A stretch of DNA of 63,384 bases. It comes from an uncultured Collinsella sp. (GTDB taxonomy: Bacteria > Actinomycetota > Coriobacteriia > Coriobacteriales > Coriobacteriaceae). The stretch is taken from the NCBI GenBank assembly GCA_959602645.1, contig CAUGTZ010000016.1, positions 1 to 63,384 on the forward strand. The letters run 5' to 3'. The notes under the pieces were generated by a model that saw only the letters and a program-made list of their open reading frames with translations, was not told where the DNA came from and searched no databases. Each line of letters opens with the position of its first letter. The stretch's first letter is position 1. Below are positions 1 to 8,541 of this stretch, piece after piece. Made by a program: the position numbers and the translations under genes.

Positions 1-164
1 GCGCCGCGCTGGGAAGGGCCGCGTAGCGGTCCAAGAAATCGTCCGCAGTCCCATCCTCTACTTTTGGAGTGATTTGGGCCGCTGACGGCATCGCTGGGCG
101 ATGTGCTCGCGCGGATGGGGCCGGTCGTTGTACCATAGCTGCAACTGACTCATAAGGAGCATCC

Positions 165-1091
165 ATGCCCATTCGCATCCCCGACGCCCTCCCTGCCGCC
201 GCGCAGCTCGAGAGCGAGAACATCTTTGTCATGACCGAGTACCGCGCACTGCACCAGGACATCCGCCCGCTGCGCGTGCTCATCCTCAACCTCATGCCCA
301 CCAAGATCGCCACCGAGACGCAGATCATGCGCAAGCTCTCCAACACGCCGCTGCAGGTGGAGGTGGACCTGCTGCGCACCAAAACGCACGAGGCCACGCA
401 CGTAAGCGCCGGCCACCTGGAGACGTTCTACCGCACGTTCGACGACATCCGCGACATCCACTACGACGGCCTGATCATCACGGGCGCGCCGGTGGAGCAG
501 ATGCCGTTCGAGGAGGTCGACTACTGGCCCGAGCTCTGCCAGATCATGGATTGGTCTACCACGCACGTGCACTCCACACTGCACATTTGTTGGGGCGCGC
601 AGGCCGGCCTGTACCATCATTACGGTATCCAGAAGCACGACCTGCCGGCAAAGGCGAGCGGCGTCTTTGAGCATTATCTGGTGAAGCCGCAAAGCCCGCT
701 GGTCCGCGGCTTCGACGACCGTTTCTATGCCGTGCATTCGCGCAACACCGATGTGCGCCGCGAGGACGTGGAGGCCGAGCCGCAGCTTGAGGTCGTGGCT
801 GTGTCCGACGAGGTGGGCCTGTACATCGTCAAGTCGACCGACAGCCGTCGCTTCTTTGTCTTTGGCCATCCCGAGTACGATACCGACACGCTACGCCTGG
901 AGTACGAGCGCGACGTGAAGCGCGGACTCAACCCGGAGGTGCCGGCGCATTACTTCCCAAACGACGACCCCACCGCTGAGCCGCGCAACGTCTGGCGCAG
1001 CCAGGCTCAGTTGTTCTACACCAACTGGCTCAACTACTACGTCTACCAGACCACGCCCTACGACCTGGCCCGCGCCGGCGAGGAGCACTAG
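165..1091 (+). CDS. metA: Homoserine O-acetyltransferase (MetA family)
   Basis: This enzyme acylates L-homoserine in the cytoplasm, the committed step of methionine synthesis. The 308-residue product has the usual MetA length. The catalytic cysteine is C142 in HICWGAQAG, and the His/Glu pair is H235 and E237 in FGHPEYD. Residue 111 is Glu (GAPVEQ). In characterised MetA proteins Glu at this site favours acetyl-CoA and Gly favours succinyl-CoA, so I infer acetyl transfer despite the historical 'succinyltransferase' label. The ATG follows a TAAGGAG ribosome binding site. The gene stands alone, and I see no SAM riboswitch in the 164 bases upstream, only a TACCAT-like -10 near 131. Confidence 0.95.
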   Translation: MPIRIPDALPAAAQLESENIFVMTEYRALHQDIRPLRVLILNLMPTKIATETQIMRKLSNTPLQVEVDLLRTKTHEATHVSAGHLETFYRTFDDIRDIHYDGLIITGAPVEQMPFEEVDYWPELCQIMDWSTTHVHSTLHICWGAQAGLYHHYGIQKHDLPAKASGVFEHYLVKPQSPLVRGFDDRFYAVHSRNTDVRREDVEAEPQLEVVAVSDEVGLYIVKSTDSRRFFVFGHPEYDTDTLRLEYERDVKRGLNPEVPAHYFPNDDPTAEPRNVWRSQAQLFYTNWLNYYVYQTTPYDLARAGEEH

Positions 1092-1114
1092 GCTGTCGGG
1101 AGGTACGCTGGCAT

Positions 1115-1711
1115 TTAGGCGCTGACGATGTTGGGTAGCGGCAGATCGTGGGCATCGGTGGGAACGCCGTCGACGCGTTGCTCGTCAAAGGCGATGCCGA
1201 CGATTTGGCATGTGGGCGAGAGCATGGGCAGGTAGCGGTCGTAGCAGCCGCCACCGTAGCCCAGGCGCGCGCCGGTGCGGTCGAAGGCTACGAGCGGCAC
1301 GACGATCATGTCGAGAGTCTCGGCAGGCACGATGGGGAAGCGGTCTCTGTCGATGTCCGTGGCCGCGAAGGCCCGCGTGGGGCGGGCGATAAACGGGGCC
1401 TCGGACGCATCGCCGGCAGAGACTGCCCGCATGCACATGCGCTGGCCGCATGCGGCGGCGTCGCTTGCCGAGAGCATGCACGGATAGGCTACGCGCCAGC
1501 CACGCACGACGGCCGCAGCGGCAAATGCGGAAGGGTCGACTTCGGAACCCATCGCGGCATAGACGGCAACGGTGCGCTGGCCCGCAGCGCCGCTGGACTC
1601 CAGCAGCTCAACCAGCCGCGCACAGATAACGGCGGACTTTGCCGCCCGCACATCCAAACCAAGAGCATCGCGCCGGGCAATCACCGCCCGCCGCAGCTCA
1701 ACCTTATCCAT
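1115..1711 (-). CDS. 5-formyltetrahydrofolate cyclo-ligase
   Basis: This enzyme converts 5-formyl-THF to 5,10-methenyl-THF with ATP hydrolysis, returning stored folate to the one-carbon pool. The 198-residue product has the family length. The diagnostic ATP/substrate loop LGYGGGCYDRYL lies around residues 150-161, and the N-terminus MDKVELRRAVIARRDAL matches the usual basic first helix. I chose the ATG at 1711 rather than 1738 because GAGGGGG sits just upstream of 1711, inside the longer frame. It converges on metA with a 23-base gap. A dispersed palindromic repeat begins just upstream of its start. Confidence 0.93.
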   Translation of the reverse strand: MDKVELRRAVIARRDALGLDVRAAKSAVICARLVELLESSGAAGQRTVAVYAAMGSEVDPSAFAAAAVVRGWRVAYPCMLSASDAAACGQRMCMRAVSAGDASEAPFIARPTRAFAATDIDRDRFPIVPAETLDMIVVPLVAFDRTGARLGYGGGCYDRYLPMLSPTCQIVGIAFDEQRVDGVPTDAHDLPLPNIVSA

Positions 1712-1727
1712 TCCGGCCCCCTCTTCT

Positions 1728-1767
1728 AAACCTGCCAAAAAGGGACAGGTTTATTTTGGCAGGTTTT
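1728..1767 (+). repeat. Dispersed palindromic repeat, family A (GGGACAGGTTTATTTT core)
   Basis: Inverted arms AAACCTGCC and GGCAGGTTTT enclose the core AGGGACAGGTTTATTTT. Near-identical copies lie at 60974-61014 and, in opposite orientation, at 61097-61134. The last copy also shares the next 19 bases with this one (GTTTTATCTGGGCAAACGC at 1763-1781). It is therefore a REP-like unit rather than a plain terminator. Confidence 0.85.
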
Positions 1768-1857
1768 ATCTGGGCAAACGCGATATGGGCAGTAAAGTCA
1801 CCGCAAATATGCCTGTGAACTGCGCCCTTTGTGGTTGTTTGGGCCTATGCGTTAATG

Positions 1858-2187
1858 CTATAACGCCGCGGCGATTGCTTCAGTCACAAACTTATTGAGT
1901 GACTCACCCTTCTTTGCCGCCGCCAGCGCTGCTTGTTTGTGGAGCTCGGAGCCCGTTCTTACGTTGAACGAGCCCTTAAAAGCCCGCTCGGGTTCCTTGC
2001 CCTTCTCGGCGCAAAACTCAAGGTAATCGTCGACGGCGTCGTGGAAGCATTGCTCCACTTCTTCAGCCGTGGAGCCTTCAAATATGATTGCGTCCCTAAT
2101 GCCGGTGACCATACCTGTTAGCACATGCTGTTCGGCATCGAACTCGACTGGGGCGAAATAACCCTTGTATGCCAAAACGTTACTCAT
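1858..2187 (-). CDS. hicB: HicB-family antitoxin
   Basis: The product is the antitoxin half of a HicAB type II toxin-antitoxin module and should bind and neutralise the HicA toxin encoded just upstream. Its 109 residues show the HicB partial RNase H-like fold (GYFAPVEFDAEQHVLTGMVTGI) and a C-terminal DNA-binding tail of the RHH/CopG type (FNVRTGSELHKQAALAAAKKG, then SLNKFVTEAI). I chose the ATG at 2187 because GGAGGT lies 6 bases before it. An upstream ATG at 2202 would place that ribosome binding site inside the gene. The start overlaps the hicA stop by 8 bases, so the two are translationally coupled. Confidence 0.88.
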   Translation of the reverse strand: MSNVLAYKGYFAPVEFDAEQHVLTGMVTGIRDAIIFEGSTAEEVEQCFHDAVDDYLEFCAEKGKEPERAFKGSFNVRTGSELHKQAALAAAKKGESLNKFVTEAIAAAL

Positions 2188-2443
2188 GACTACCTCCGAC
2201 ATCTTGCAGAAATCGAACGATGTTTCGAATGGTCCCCGCTGTCAATTCGTCAGATGGATCTGGCGCGTGCATTACGAACATCCTGCCGTCCGATGGCCTG
2301 TAGAAGCGAATGCGCGATCCGGATGTCTTGCCTTTGCTGTCCATTTCAAAGCCATATGAAGCCATGACTTTTAAGAAATCGGTATACCGATACGTCGAAG
2401 GGCAGCTAAGCAGTTGGGCGATGAGTTTATCGGTCCGAGTCAT
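2180..2443 (-). CDS. hicA: HicA-family mRNA interferase toxin
   Basis: The 87-residue product resembles HicA toxins, which have a dsRBD-like fold and cleave translated mRNAs. The segment YTDFLKVMASYGFEMDS followed by GSRIRFYRPSDGRMFVMH matches the subfamily with GSR in place of the more common GSHH. The histidine in FVMHAPDP is the likely candidate for the catalytic or substrate-contacting position, but I cannot confirm this from sequence. Gene order is toxin first, antitoxin second, with overlapping ends, as is typical for hicAB. Confidence 0.85.
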   Translation of the reverse strand: MTRTDKLIAQLLSCPSTYRYTDFLKVMASYGFEMDSKGKTSGSRIRFYRPSDGRMFVMHAPDPSDELTAGTIRNIVRFLQDVGGSHE

Positions 2444-2539
2444 CCCGCCTCACATTCTGCAACTATATTCTAGTTGCAATTTAAGTCCGATGCAAGCATC
2501 CCTACTATAGAACATGCGTACGTATGGAACAAGTGTTCG

Positions 2540-2577
2540 AACCACCACGAAGGTGCCTGTCCCCTTTGCGGTGGTTT
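2540..2577 (+). repeat. Dispersed palindromic repeat, family B (GGTGCCTGTCCCC core)
   Basis: AACCACCAC and GTGGTTT arms enclose GAAGGTGCCTGTCCCCTTTGC. A near-identical copy lies in opposite orientation at 4324-4364, so the pair brackets the zinc-ribbon/YD-repeat gene. The arms differ from family A, but both families carry the same inner GGGACAGG (or its complement). Confidence 0.85.
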
Positions 2578-2656
2578 GGGCTGAATGTTGCGCAACAAGG
2601 GCTACGGCTTTGGGTTTACCTTCATGGTGGAAGGAATGAACCGAAAGGAGCCCGCC

Positions 2657-4312
2657 ATGTTTTGTCGCTCGTGTGGCACGCCGCTTGTCGACGACGCCCT
2701 CTTTTGCCCCGTATGCGGCGCGCCCGTAGCACCCGACCAGGTTGCGGCCGCGCAGCAACCCCAGCCTGCCGCGCCCGCTCCTCAGCAATACGTGCCCGTG
2801 CAGCAGCCCGTGCGGCGCAAGCGTTCCAAGAGGCCCCTCATCGCTCTCGCCGCGGTGCTTGCCGTGGCGGCGGGTGTCGGCGGGGGAGCGCTGTTCTACT
2901 TCACCCAGATCGCGACCACGCCTATCGACGATAAAACCTTCCCGGATAGCGGCATGCGTGCGCTTGTCTCGACCAAGTACGACACTAACGGTGACGGCCG
3001 CATTTCACGCGACGAGGCCAAGGCGGTGACGTCGGTCGAGCTGGACGGCATCGCGTCGACGCAGGGCCTGGGCAAGGTGTTCCCCAACGTTACCAGTGTG
3101 GAAAATGGCGGGGACAAACTCGTCAACCTGGACCTTTCGGGTTGCGGAGACCTTAAAACCGTCGAGCTTAACTCGGCGAGTAATGTCACCGTCGTTAATC
3201 TGGACGGTTGCGACGACATCGAGGAGCTCGACCTCAAAAATGCCGAAAACCTTAAAAGCATCGATCTTTCGGGCAAAAAGAAGCTCGCCACGTTGGCGCT
3301 GCCGCAGGATACGAAGATTACCGGCATTAAGGACACACAGCTTGACGAGCTGTGGCTACCGATGTCCTATGAAGACACCGATAAGAGCGATACGTACGGC
3401 GATATCTACGAGATCGAGCGTGACGAGAACGGTTACGTCACGGGCTTCACGTCTGCCGTCAAGCAAGGTGGCGGCGTAAGCTACAGCGTCGAGCACGATG
3501 AGTCGCATCGTATCTCTGAGATTGAGGAAGATCTGGCGGGCGGTTACGAGAACGTCAACACGTTTACGTACGACGCCGACGGTAACGTCACGCGCATCGA
3601 CTGCGATGCCGACATGAGCGATTCGTCGAGCACCACGACGTTTACCTACGACGCGGACGGAAACCTGATCAACAAGACGACCCATGCGGGTTACGGCGAG
3701 AGCGCGAGCACGTATGTCTACCAAGACGGCAACATGGTGACCGACACCGATACCAGCCCGGGCAATCCTCGGACGGTCGTGTATTCGTACGGATACGACA
3801 AGGATCGCGTGACGTCCTTTACGCTGGACTGTCAGGGCGACACCGTGGGCACCAGGTGGACGATCACCGCGGGCTACGAGTATGACAAGGACGGCAACAT
3901 ATCGCGTATCTCGCCTGTGGCCTACGACTCGCACGGCAACGATTACGGCTCGCTGAACTCGTATGCCGCGGTGGATTATTTGTACAGCGACGGAAAGCTC
4001 GACAGGATCGATTCCGAGCGCGGCGGCTATGCGGAGTTTTACTACGACGACCACGGCAACCTGACGTCGGTCGACGAGTATGCCGGCCGCGGTTCGGATG
4101 CCGAGTTTGAGTTTGAGCACGAGGTCGAGTACCAGCGCTACTTCTGCAGCAAGCACGAGAAGAACAAGCCGGAGGAGTGGATTCGTCTGGATGCAGAGTA
4201 TGGCGTCGACCAGGGTAGCTGGAGCAATGACTCCGACTATGGTCGCGAATGCTTTGCAACCATGTACAAGCTCGATCCACTGGCGGCCAGGCTGAACCCG
4301 TTTATCAAGTAG
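2657..4312 (+). CDS. Zinc-ribbon, single-pass membrane protein with EF-hand-like and YD repeats
   Basis: This 551-residue protein has no recognised biochemical role. In order it shows an N-terminal double-CxxC zinc ribbon (CRSCGTPL, then CPVCGAPV), a Pro/Gln-rich linker, one membrane segment near residues 57-80 (LIALAAVLAVAAGVGGGALF), an EF-hand/dockerin-like calcium loop (DTNGDGRISRDEA), short Leu/Asp-rich repeats, and several YD/RHS-like repeats (FTYDADGNVTRID, FTYDADGNLINK). The ribbon should be cytoplasmic and the repeats extracytoplasmic. I chose the ATG at 2657 because AAAGGAG lies 6 bases upstream. Inverted palindromic repeats flank the gene on both sides, which hints at past mobility. 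It could be a surface adhesin or a secreted-repeat sensor; neither is shown. Confidence 0.85.
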   Translation: MFCRSCGTPLVDDALFCPVCGAPVAPDQVAAAQQPQPAAPAPQQYVPVQQPVRRKRSKRPLIALAAVLAVAAGVGGGALFYFTQIATTPIDDKTFPDSGMRALVSTKYDTNGDGRISRDEAKAVTSVELDGIASTQGLGKVFPNVTSVENGGDKLVNLDLSGCGDLKTVELNSASNVTVVNLDGCDDIEELDLKNAENLKSIDLSGKKKLATLALPQDTKITGIKDTQLDELWLPMSYEDTDKSDTYGDIYEIERDENGYVTGFTSAVKQGGGVSYSVEHDESHRISEIEEDLAGGYENVNTFTYDADGNVTRIDCDADMSDSSSTTTFTYDADGNLINKTTHAGYGESASTYVYQDGNMVTDTDTSPGNPRTVVYSYGYDKDRVTSFTLDCQGDTVGTRWTITAGYEYDKDGNISRISPVAYDSHGNDYGSLNSYAAVDYLYSDGKLDRIDSERGGYAEFYYDDHGNLTSVDEYAGRGSDAEFEFEHEVEYQRYFCSKHEKNKPEEWIRLDAEYGVDQGSWSNDSDYGRECFATMYKLDPLAARLNPFIK

Positions 4313-4323
4313 CAGCTCGACCG

Positions 4324-4364
4324 AAAACCACCACAAAGGGGACAGGCACCTTCGTGGTGGTTTT
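4324..4364 (-). repeat. Dispersed palindromic repeat, family B, inverted copy
   Basis: AAAACCACCAC and GTGGTGGTTTT form an 11-bp perfect palindrome around AAAGGGGACAGGCACCTTC. This is the reverse complement of the copy at 2540-2577. It lies between two convergent genes, so it may double as a transcription terminator. Confidence 0.85.
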
Positions 4365-4376
4365 GCTTGCGGTGCG

Positions 4377-7300
4377 TTAGGCCAGCAGGTCGATGACGGT
4401 AAAGCCGGCGTTGCTCTTGGCGATGACGTCGCGGCCGCCAAAGACGCAGGTGGGCGAAGCGGCTGCGATGCGCGTCACATCGGCGCCGAGCGAGCGCAGC
4501 TCAGCGGGTGTGGCCGCGAGCATCTGGGCGCGGCGTTCCTCGCGTGCATGCGGGTCGAGCCCGGCCAGGTAGGTCGTGTTGCGGCGTTTGGTGAGCGCGT
4601 ACGGCTTCACCGGCGCGTCCATGCCGCTCACGCAGCTCACGATAAAGCCCTCAAAGGCGGCCTCGTCGGGCTCAAAGCTGCCAAGCCATGCACCCGCGCG
4701 CTCCACGCGCTCAATCGAAGGATCGATCGCCGGGTCGCGGTAGGTGTAGAACGCCGTCTGGCGCTCGCCGGCTGCGCGGAATCCGCAGCCGTACGCACCG
4801 CCCTTCACACGAATCTCGTTCCACAGGTAGTCGTAGGAAAGCGCGTTGGCGGCAACCGCCCAGGCGCCCGTCACGTCGATGCCCAAGCGACGCGGATCGC
4901 ACGCGCTTGCCGCAAAGCAGATATCGCTGGGGATGACAAAGGCCTCGTGGCGGTCGCACGGCGTCGGCACCACGAGCGCGTCGCGGCCGGCATTGGCGCC
5001 GTCGCCCGCGCCCAACCCCAGGTCACCCGCGGCGGCCCAGTACGCGTTAAAGTCCTCGTCGCTGCCGGTAAAGCTCGCCAGGCAGCCGTCGGCCACAAAG
5101 ATGTGGCCTGCCAGCTCGGCAAGCTTGGCACGCAGGTCGTCCAAGCGCTCGTCAAAGCGGTCGAGCAGATCGCGCAGGAACAGGTAGAAGTCCACGCCCG
5201 AGAGCTGCTCACGCACCATGGCCGAAGGCGAGCTGTAGCTCATCGCGCGACCGAGCGTCGCCGAGTGACCGTTGTTGATAAAGCCCTGCTCAAGCCCAAT
5301 ACGAATCTGCGTGAGCACGTCGCGCACGCGGTCGGCATCGGCGTCCGCCAAAAGCGTACTCGACCACACCTCGCGCGGCAGGCTCGCCAGCGCGTCGATC
5401 TTTTCGGACAGGGCGCCGGCGCTCACCAGCAAGTAGGGGCGCACGCCGTCCATGTCGGGCTGGGTCATGACCTCGGTCGTAAAGCTCAAAAAGCCCAGCT
5501 TGCCGGCAAGCAAATTGTCGAGTTCCTCGGCCGAGTGCTCGCGCGTGGGCAGCTGCTTAAGCAGGCGGCAGAGCAGTGTCACATAGGGCAGGTCCTCAAA
5601 CGCGACGCAGCTCAGGTCGAAATACTGCATGGCGTAGGCCAGACGGTTGGTGGGGATGCCGTGGCGCAGGCAGGGGATGGGCGCGGTCGTGTCCACGATC
5701 AGCGGCGGCTCGGGGCGCGCCTCGCCAATGTCGGACACGCGCAGGCGCGGCAGCGTGGCCTTGGCCTCGGGCGTGTCTTCGGCCTCCTGCGCGGCACGCA
5801 GCGCGGCCGTGCGCTCGACCACGTCGGCCAGCTCGGCATCGGTCATGGCATCGCGCTTGGCTGCCAGCTCGGCGGCCTCGGCACCCTCCGAACCCTCGGC
5901 GGCGTCCACCGGCACCAGCTCAACCAGTGCCATGTGATCGTTCTGCAGCGCCAGCTCGCGCAGCAGGTCCTCAAAGTAGCTGCCGTTCAGGTCGCCGCGC
6001 AGCTCCTCATACACCGGGCCGTACTTGAGTGCCAGCGTCACGGCATCGTCATCGTAGAGCCAGGTGCTCAGCGCGTCGCACGCAATGGCCACGCCGTCGG
6101 CGATACCGTAGTCGCGCTGGCGCAGGTCGTATTCGTTGCTGCTGATGATGGCTTCCAGGCGCTCGTGCGGAACGCCGTGCTCGCACAGGTCGCGGCAGGC
6201 ATCCTGGAACACGCGGCGCAGCTCGCGCGCCACGCCGGGCTGCGCGTTTTGCAGCATGATGAGCTCGTAGGGCTGCAGGCTCTCGGCCGCAGTGTAGCTC
6301 ACCACGTTGCCGCCCAGGCCGGCGGCCAGAATGGCCTTCTTAACCGGCGCTTCGTTGGAGCCCAGCAGCGCCTCGAATAGGATGTCCGCGGCGATCGTGC
6401 GCTTGCGGTCGAGTGCGCTGCCCAGCACCAGGCCCAGGCCAACCAGGGCGTTCTCGGGCGTGGTTGCCATCTCGACGCGCTTATACTCGCAGGTCACGGG
6501 CGCTTGCACGCCCAGCGGATTGGGCGCCAGCGTGGACGGGTCCTCGCCGGCGGCAACGGCAGCGTCCATGCGGCGGCTCGCGGCACTCGGCTGCGACAGA
6601 TAGCGCTCGTCCAAAAAGGCAAGCGCGCGGTCAACGTTCAGGTCGCCGTAGAGCGTGATGTAGGAGTTGGAAGGATTGTAGTGGCGCGCGTGCGTGTCCA
6701 GGAATTGCTCGTAGGTGAGCGTGGGAATCGCGCGCGGGTCGCCACCGCTCTCGTGCGCATAGGCGGTGTCGGGATAGAGCGCGGCGTTGACGGCGTCGTC
6801 CAGCACGCTCATGGGATCGGACAGCGCGCCCTTCATCTCGTTGAACACCACGCCGTTATAGCGCAGCGTGCCCTCGCGCAGGCTCGCGGAGCTGTCGCCG
6901 TCCTCGCCCTCGGCGCCCTCCGGCAGGTCCAGCTCGTAATGCCAGCCCTCCTGCTCAAAAATGGTGGGCTTGGTATAGATGGCCGGGTTGAACACCGCGT
7001 CCAGGTACACGTCCATCAGGTTGTACAGATCCTGCTCGTTGGTGGTGGCGACGGGGTAGATGGTCTTGTCGGGGTAGGTCATGGCGTTGAGGAACGTCTG
7101 CATGGAGCTCTTGATCAGGTCGACAAACGGCTCCTTGACGGGAAACTTGGCCGATCCGCACAGCACCGAGTGCTCAAGAATGTGGAACACGCCGGTGGAA
7201 TCGGCCGGCGGCGTCTTAAAGCCAATGGCAAAGGCCTTGTTTTCGTCGTCGCATGCCAGGTACAGCAGGCGAGCGCCCGAGGCGGTGTGGCGCAGCACGT

Positions 7301-7421
7301 AGGCGTCCGAGTCGAGCTCGGGCACGGTCTCGCAGCGCTCGACGGCAAAGCCATGGCAGGTGGTGCCAGGCACCAGCAGTGCGGCAGCTGCGGCGCGCGG
7401 GTCGGTTGAGGTAGTGGGCAT
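4377..7421 (-). CDS. M16C-family zinc metalloprotease (PreP/insulinase type)
   Basis: The 1014-residue product is a full-length clamshell protease of the presequence-protease (M16C) branch, which degrades short unstructured peptides. The inverted zinc motif HILEH is at residues 80-84 in STGVFHILEHSVLCGS. The region around EQEGWHYELDLP carries the distal glutamate expected downstream. The second, catalytically inactive half follows, with FINNGHSATLGRAMSYSS and GGAYGCGFRAAG, both typical of the family. No signal peptide is visible, so it is probably cytoplasmic. The ATG at 7421 has AAAGGAGA just upstream, so an upstream extension to 7595 is not used. Confidence 0.92.
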   Translation of the reverse strand: MPTTSTDPRAAAAALLVPGTTCHGFAVERCETVPELDSDAYVLRHTASGARLLYLACDDENKAFAIGFKTPPADSTGVFHILEHSVLCGSAKFPVKEPFVDLIKSSMQTFLNAMTYPDKTIYPVATTNEQDLYNLMDVYLDAVFNPAIYTKPTIFEQEGWHYELDLPEGAEGEDGDSSASLREGTLRYNGVVFNEMKGALSDPMSVLDDAVNAALYPDTAYAHESGGDPRAIPTLTYEQFLDTHARHYNPSNSYITLYGDLNVDRALAFLDERYLSQPSAASRRMDAAVAAGEDPSTLAPNPLGVQAPVTCEYKRVEMATTPENALVGLGLVLGSALDRKRTIAADILFEALLGSNEAPVKKAILAAGLGGNVVSYTAAESLQPYELIMLQNAQPGVARELRRVFQDACRDLCEHGVPHERLEAIISSNEYDLRQRDYGIADGVAIACDALSTWLYDDDAVTLALKYGPVYEELRGDLNGSYFEDLLRELALQNDHMALVELVPVDAAEGSEGAEAAELAAKRDAMTDAELADVVERTAALRAAQEAEDTPEAKATLPRLRVSDIGEARPEPPLIVDTTAPIPCLRHGIPTNRLAYAMQYFDLSCVAFEDLPYVTLLCRLLKQLPTREHSAEELDNLLAGKLGFLSFTTEVMTQPDMDGVRPYLLVSAGALSEKIDALASLPREVWSSTLLADADADRVRDVLTQIRIGLEQGFINNGHSATLGRAMSYSSPSAMVREQLSGVDFYLFLRDLLDRFDERLDDLRAKLAELAGHIFVADGCLASFTGSDEDFNAYWAAAGDLGLGAGDGANAGRDALVVPTPCDRHEAFVIPSDICFAASACDPRRLGIDVTGAWAVAANALSYDYLWNEIRVKGGAYGCGFRAAGERQTAFYTYRDPAIDPSIERVERAGAWLGSFEPDEAAFEGFIVSCVSGMDAPVKPYALTKRRNTTYLAGLDPHAREERRAQMLAATPAELRSLGADVTRIAAASPTCVFGGRDVIAKSNAGFTVIDLLA

Positions 7422-7611
7422 ATGCAGTCTCCTTTGACGCCCCAGCGGGGGCGAATCGAGTCGAATCCCCGAGAGTATACCCATATGGGGCCGCGGCTCT
7501 GCATCGAACTGAAGACGATGTGGGTGGACTAGCCTAACTAGGTTGATAACGAATGCCGCGGGTAGCCGCTGCACCCCGCTAAAGTGAAATAACACCCCGT
7601 TTTCCGAATCA

Positions 7612-7636
7612 TTTAGGAAATATATGGACTCCTAAA
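7612..7636. promoter_or_regulatory. Inverted repeat upstream of gntR
   Basis: TTTAGGA and TCCTAAA form a perfect 7-bp inverted repeat with an 11-base spacer, about 65 bases before the regulator start in an AT-rich promoter region. It is a candidate autoregulatory operator. No second copy of this sequence was found before the PTS genes. Confidence 0.4.
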
Positions 7637-7701
7637 AAGTTCTAATACAATATAAGTCATCTATCTATAAACTGCTGACTCCTTGCAAAGGTATGGTTGA
7701 T

Positions 7702-8406
7702 ATGGTTGAAGCAAATAGCGTTATCCCCCTGTACAAACAGATTGTTCGTGCGCTCTCTGATTCGATCGCCAACGGCACGTACCGCCCGGGAGATAAGCTT
7801 CCGACCGAGGCGGAGCTTATCGAGCAATTTGGCGTGAGCCGAATAACGGTTCGCTCCGCAATTAAAGAAATGGAAGATGCTGGGCTTGTTGAGAGGGCCC
7901 GCGGCAAGGGCACGTTCGTTTCGTCGGACACGCAGATGTATGCCGCGGACGACCGTGAGAGCTTTACCCATTCGTGCCAGCTTGCGGGCAAACAGGCGTC
8001 TACCAGGGTTCTCGAAATGGGCTGGGACTTCCCAAGTCTGCGAGACGCGAAGTTCCTGGGCGTAGACGATACCCAAAAGGTATTGCGTAGCCGTCGTCTG
8101 CGCCTTGTGGATGGCAAGCCCACGATGCTGGAAACCAATAGCTATTCCGTTGCGCTTTCTTTTTTGGAGCATGAGTCCCTCGATGATTCGCTGATGGCGG
8201 TACTCGATCGCCAGGGGATCAAGATGGGTCCCAACACGCGTACGCTCGAGGTCTGCTATGCGAGCGAGCTCGAGGCGGCATACCTTAACGTGGAGCTGGA
8301 CTCTTCGCTGCTTCTGTTTGTCGATAGACGTTATGCCCCAAGTGGCGAGCCGCTTTTCATCTCCCGTCAGGTGTACTGCACCGAGCGACTGAAGTTCTAT
8401 TTGTAA
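7702..8406 (+). CDS. GntR-family transcriptional regulator with UTRA domain
   Basis: This protein should regulate the adjacent PTS operon in response to a phosphorylated sugar. The N-terminal winged helix runs from about residue 5 to 70 (IPLYKQIVRALSDSIANGTY, GDKLPTEAELIEQFGVSRIT) with the GKGTFV exit strand of HutC/UTRA-type GntR proteins. The rest is the UTRA effector domain (RSRRLRLVDGKPTMLETNSY ... LFVDRRYAPSGEPLFISRQV). Two ATGs are possible. The AAAGG at 7687-7691 is 10 bases before 7702 but only 1 base before 7693, so I prefer 7702, giving 234 residues. Confidence 0.92.
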   Translation: MVEANSVIPLYKQIVRALSDSIANGTYRPGDKLPTEAELIEQFGVSRITVRSAIKEMEDAGLVERARGKGTFVSSDTQMYAADDRESFTHSCQLAGKQASTRVLEMGWDFPSLRDAKFLGVDDTQKVLRSRRLRLVDGKPTMLETNSYSVALSFLEHESLDDSLMAVLDRQGIKMGPNTRTLEVCYASELEAAYLNVELDSSLLLFVDRRYAPSGEPLFISRQVYCTERLKFYL

Positions 8407-8417
8407 ATTAGAGATAG

Positions 8418-8439
8418 ATTGGTCGATTTACCGACCAAT
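8418..8439. promoter_or_regulatory. Palindrome between gntR and the PTS genes
   Basis: ATTGGTCG and CGACCAAT form a perfect 8-bp inverted repeat around ATTTAC, 11 bases after the gntR stop. No T-run follows, so an operator or an mRNA 3'-end hairpin is more likely than an intrinsic terminator. A TATACT -10 candidate for the PTS genes lies downstream at 8494-8499. Confidence 0.4.
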
Positions 8440-8541
8440 TGTTACCGTTCGCGGATTTGGAAAATAGACACACCACGTAGGGTAGATTGCTAATATACTT
8501 TGTTATGACAATATAGTACGTCCTATTGGTATTGGAGAACT

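Noticed and set aside
1..164. SAM or other methionine riboswitch before metA
   Set aside because: No conserved SAM-box elements can be seen in the available 164 bases, though the leader may start outside the window.
4548..6380. A 610-codon plus-strand frame inside the M16C peptidase gene
   Set aside because: It is antisense to a gene with clear peptidase motifs and reads as Arg/Gly/Val/His-rich shadow sequence.
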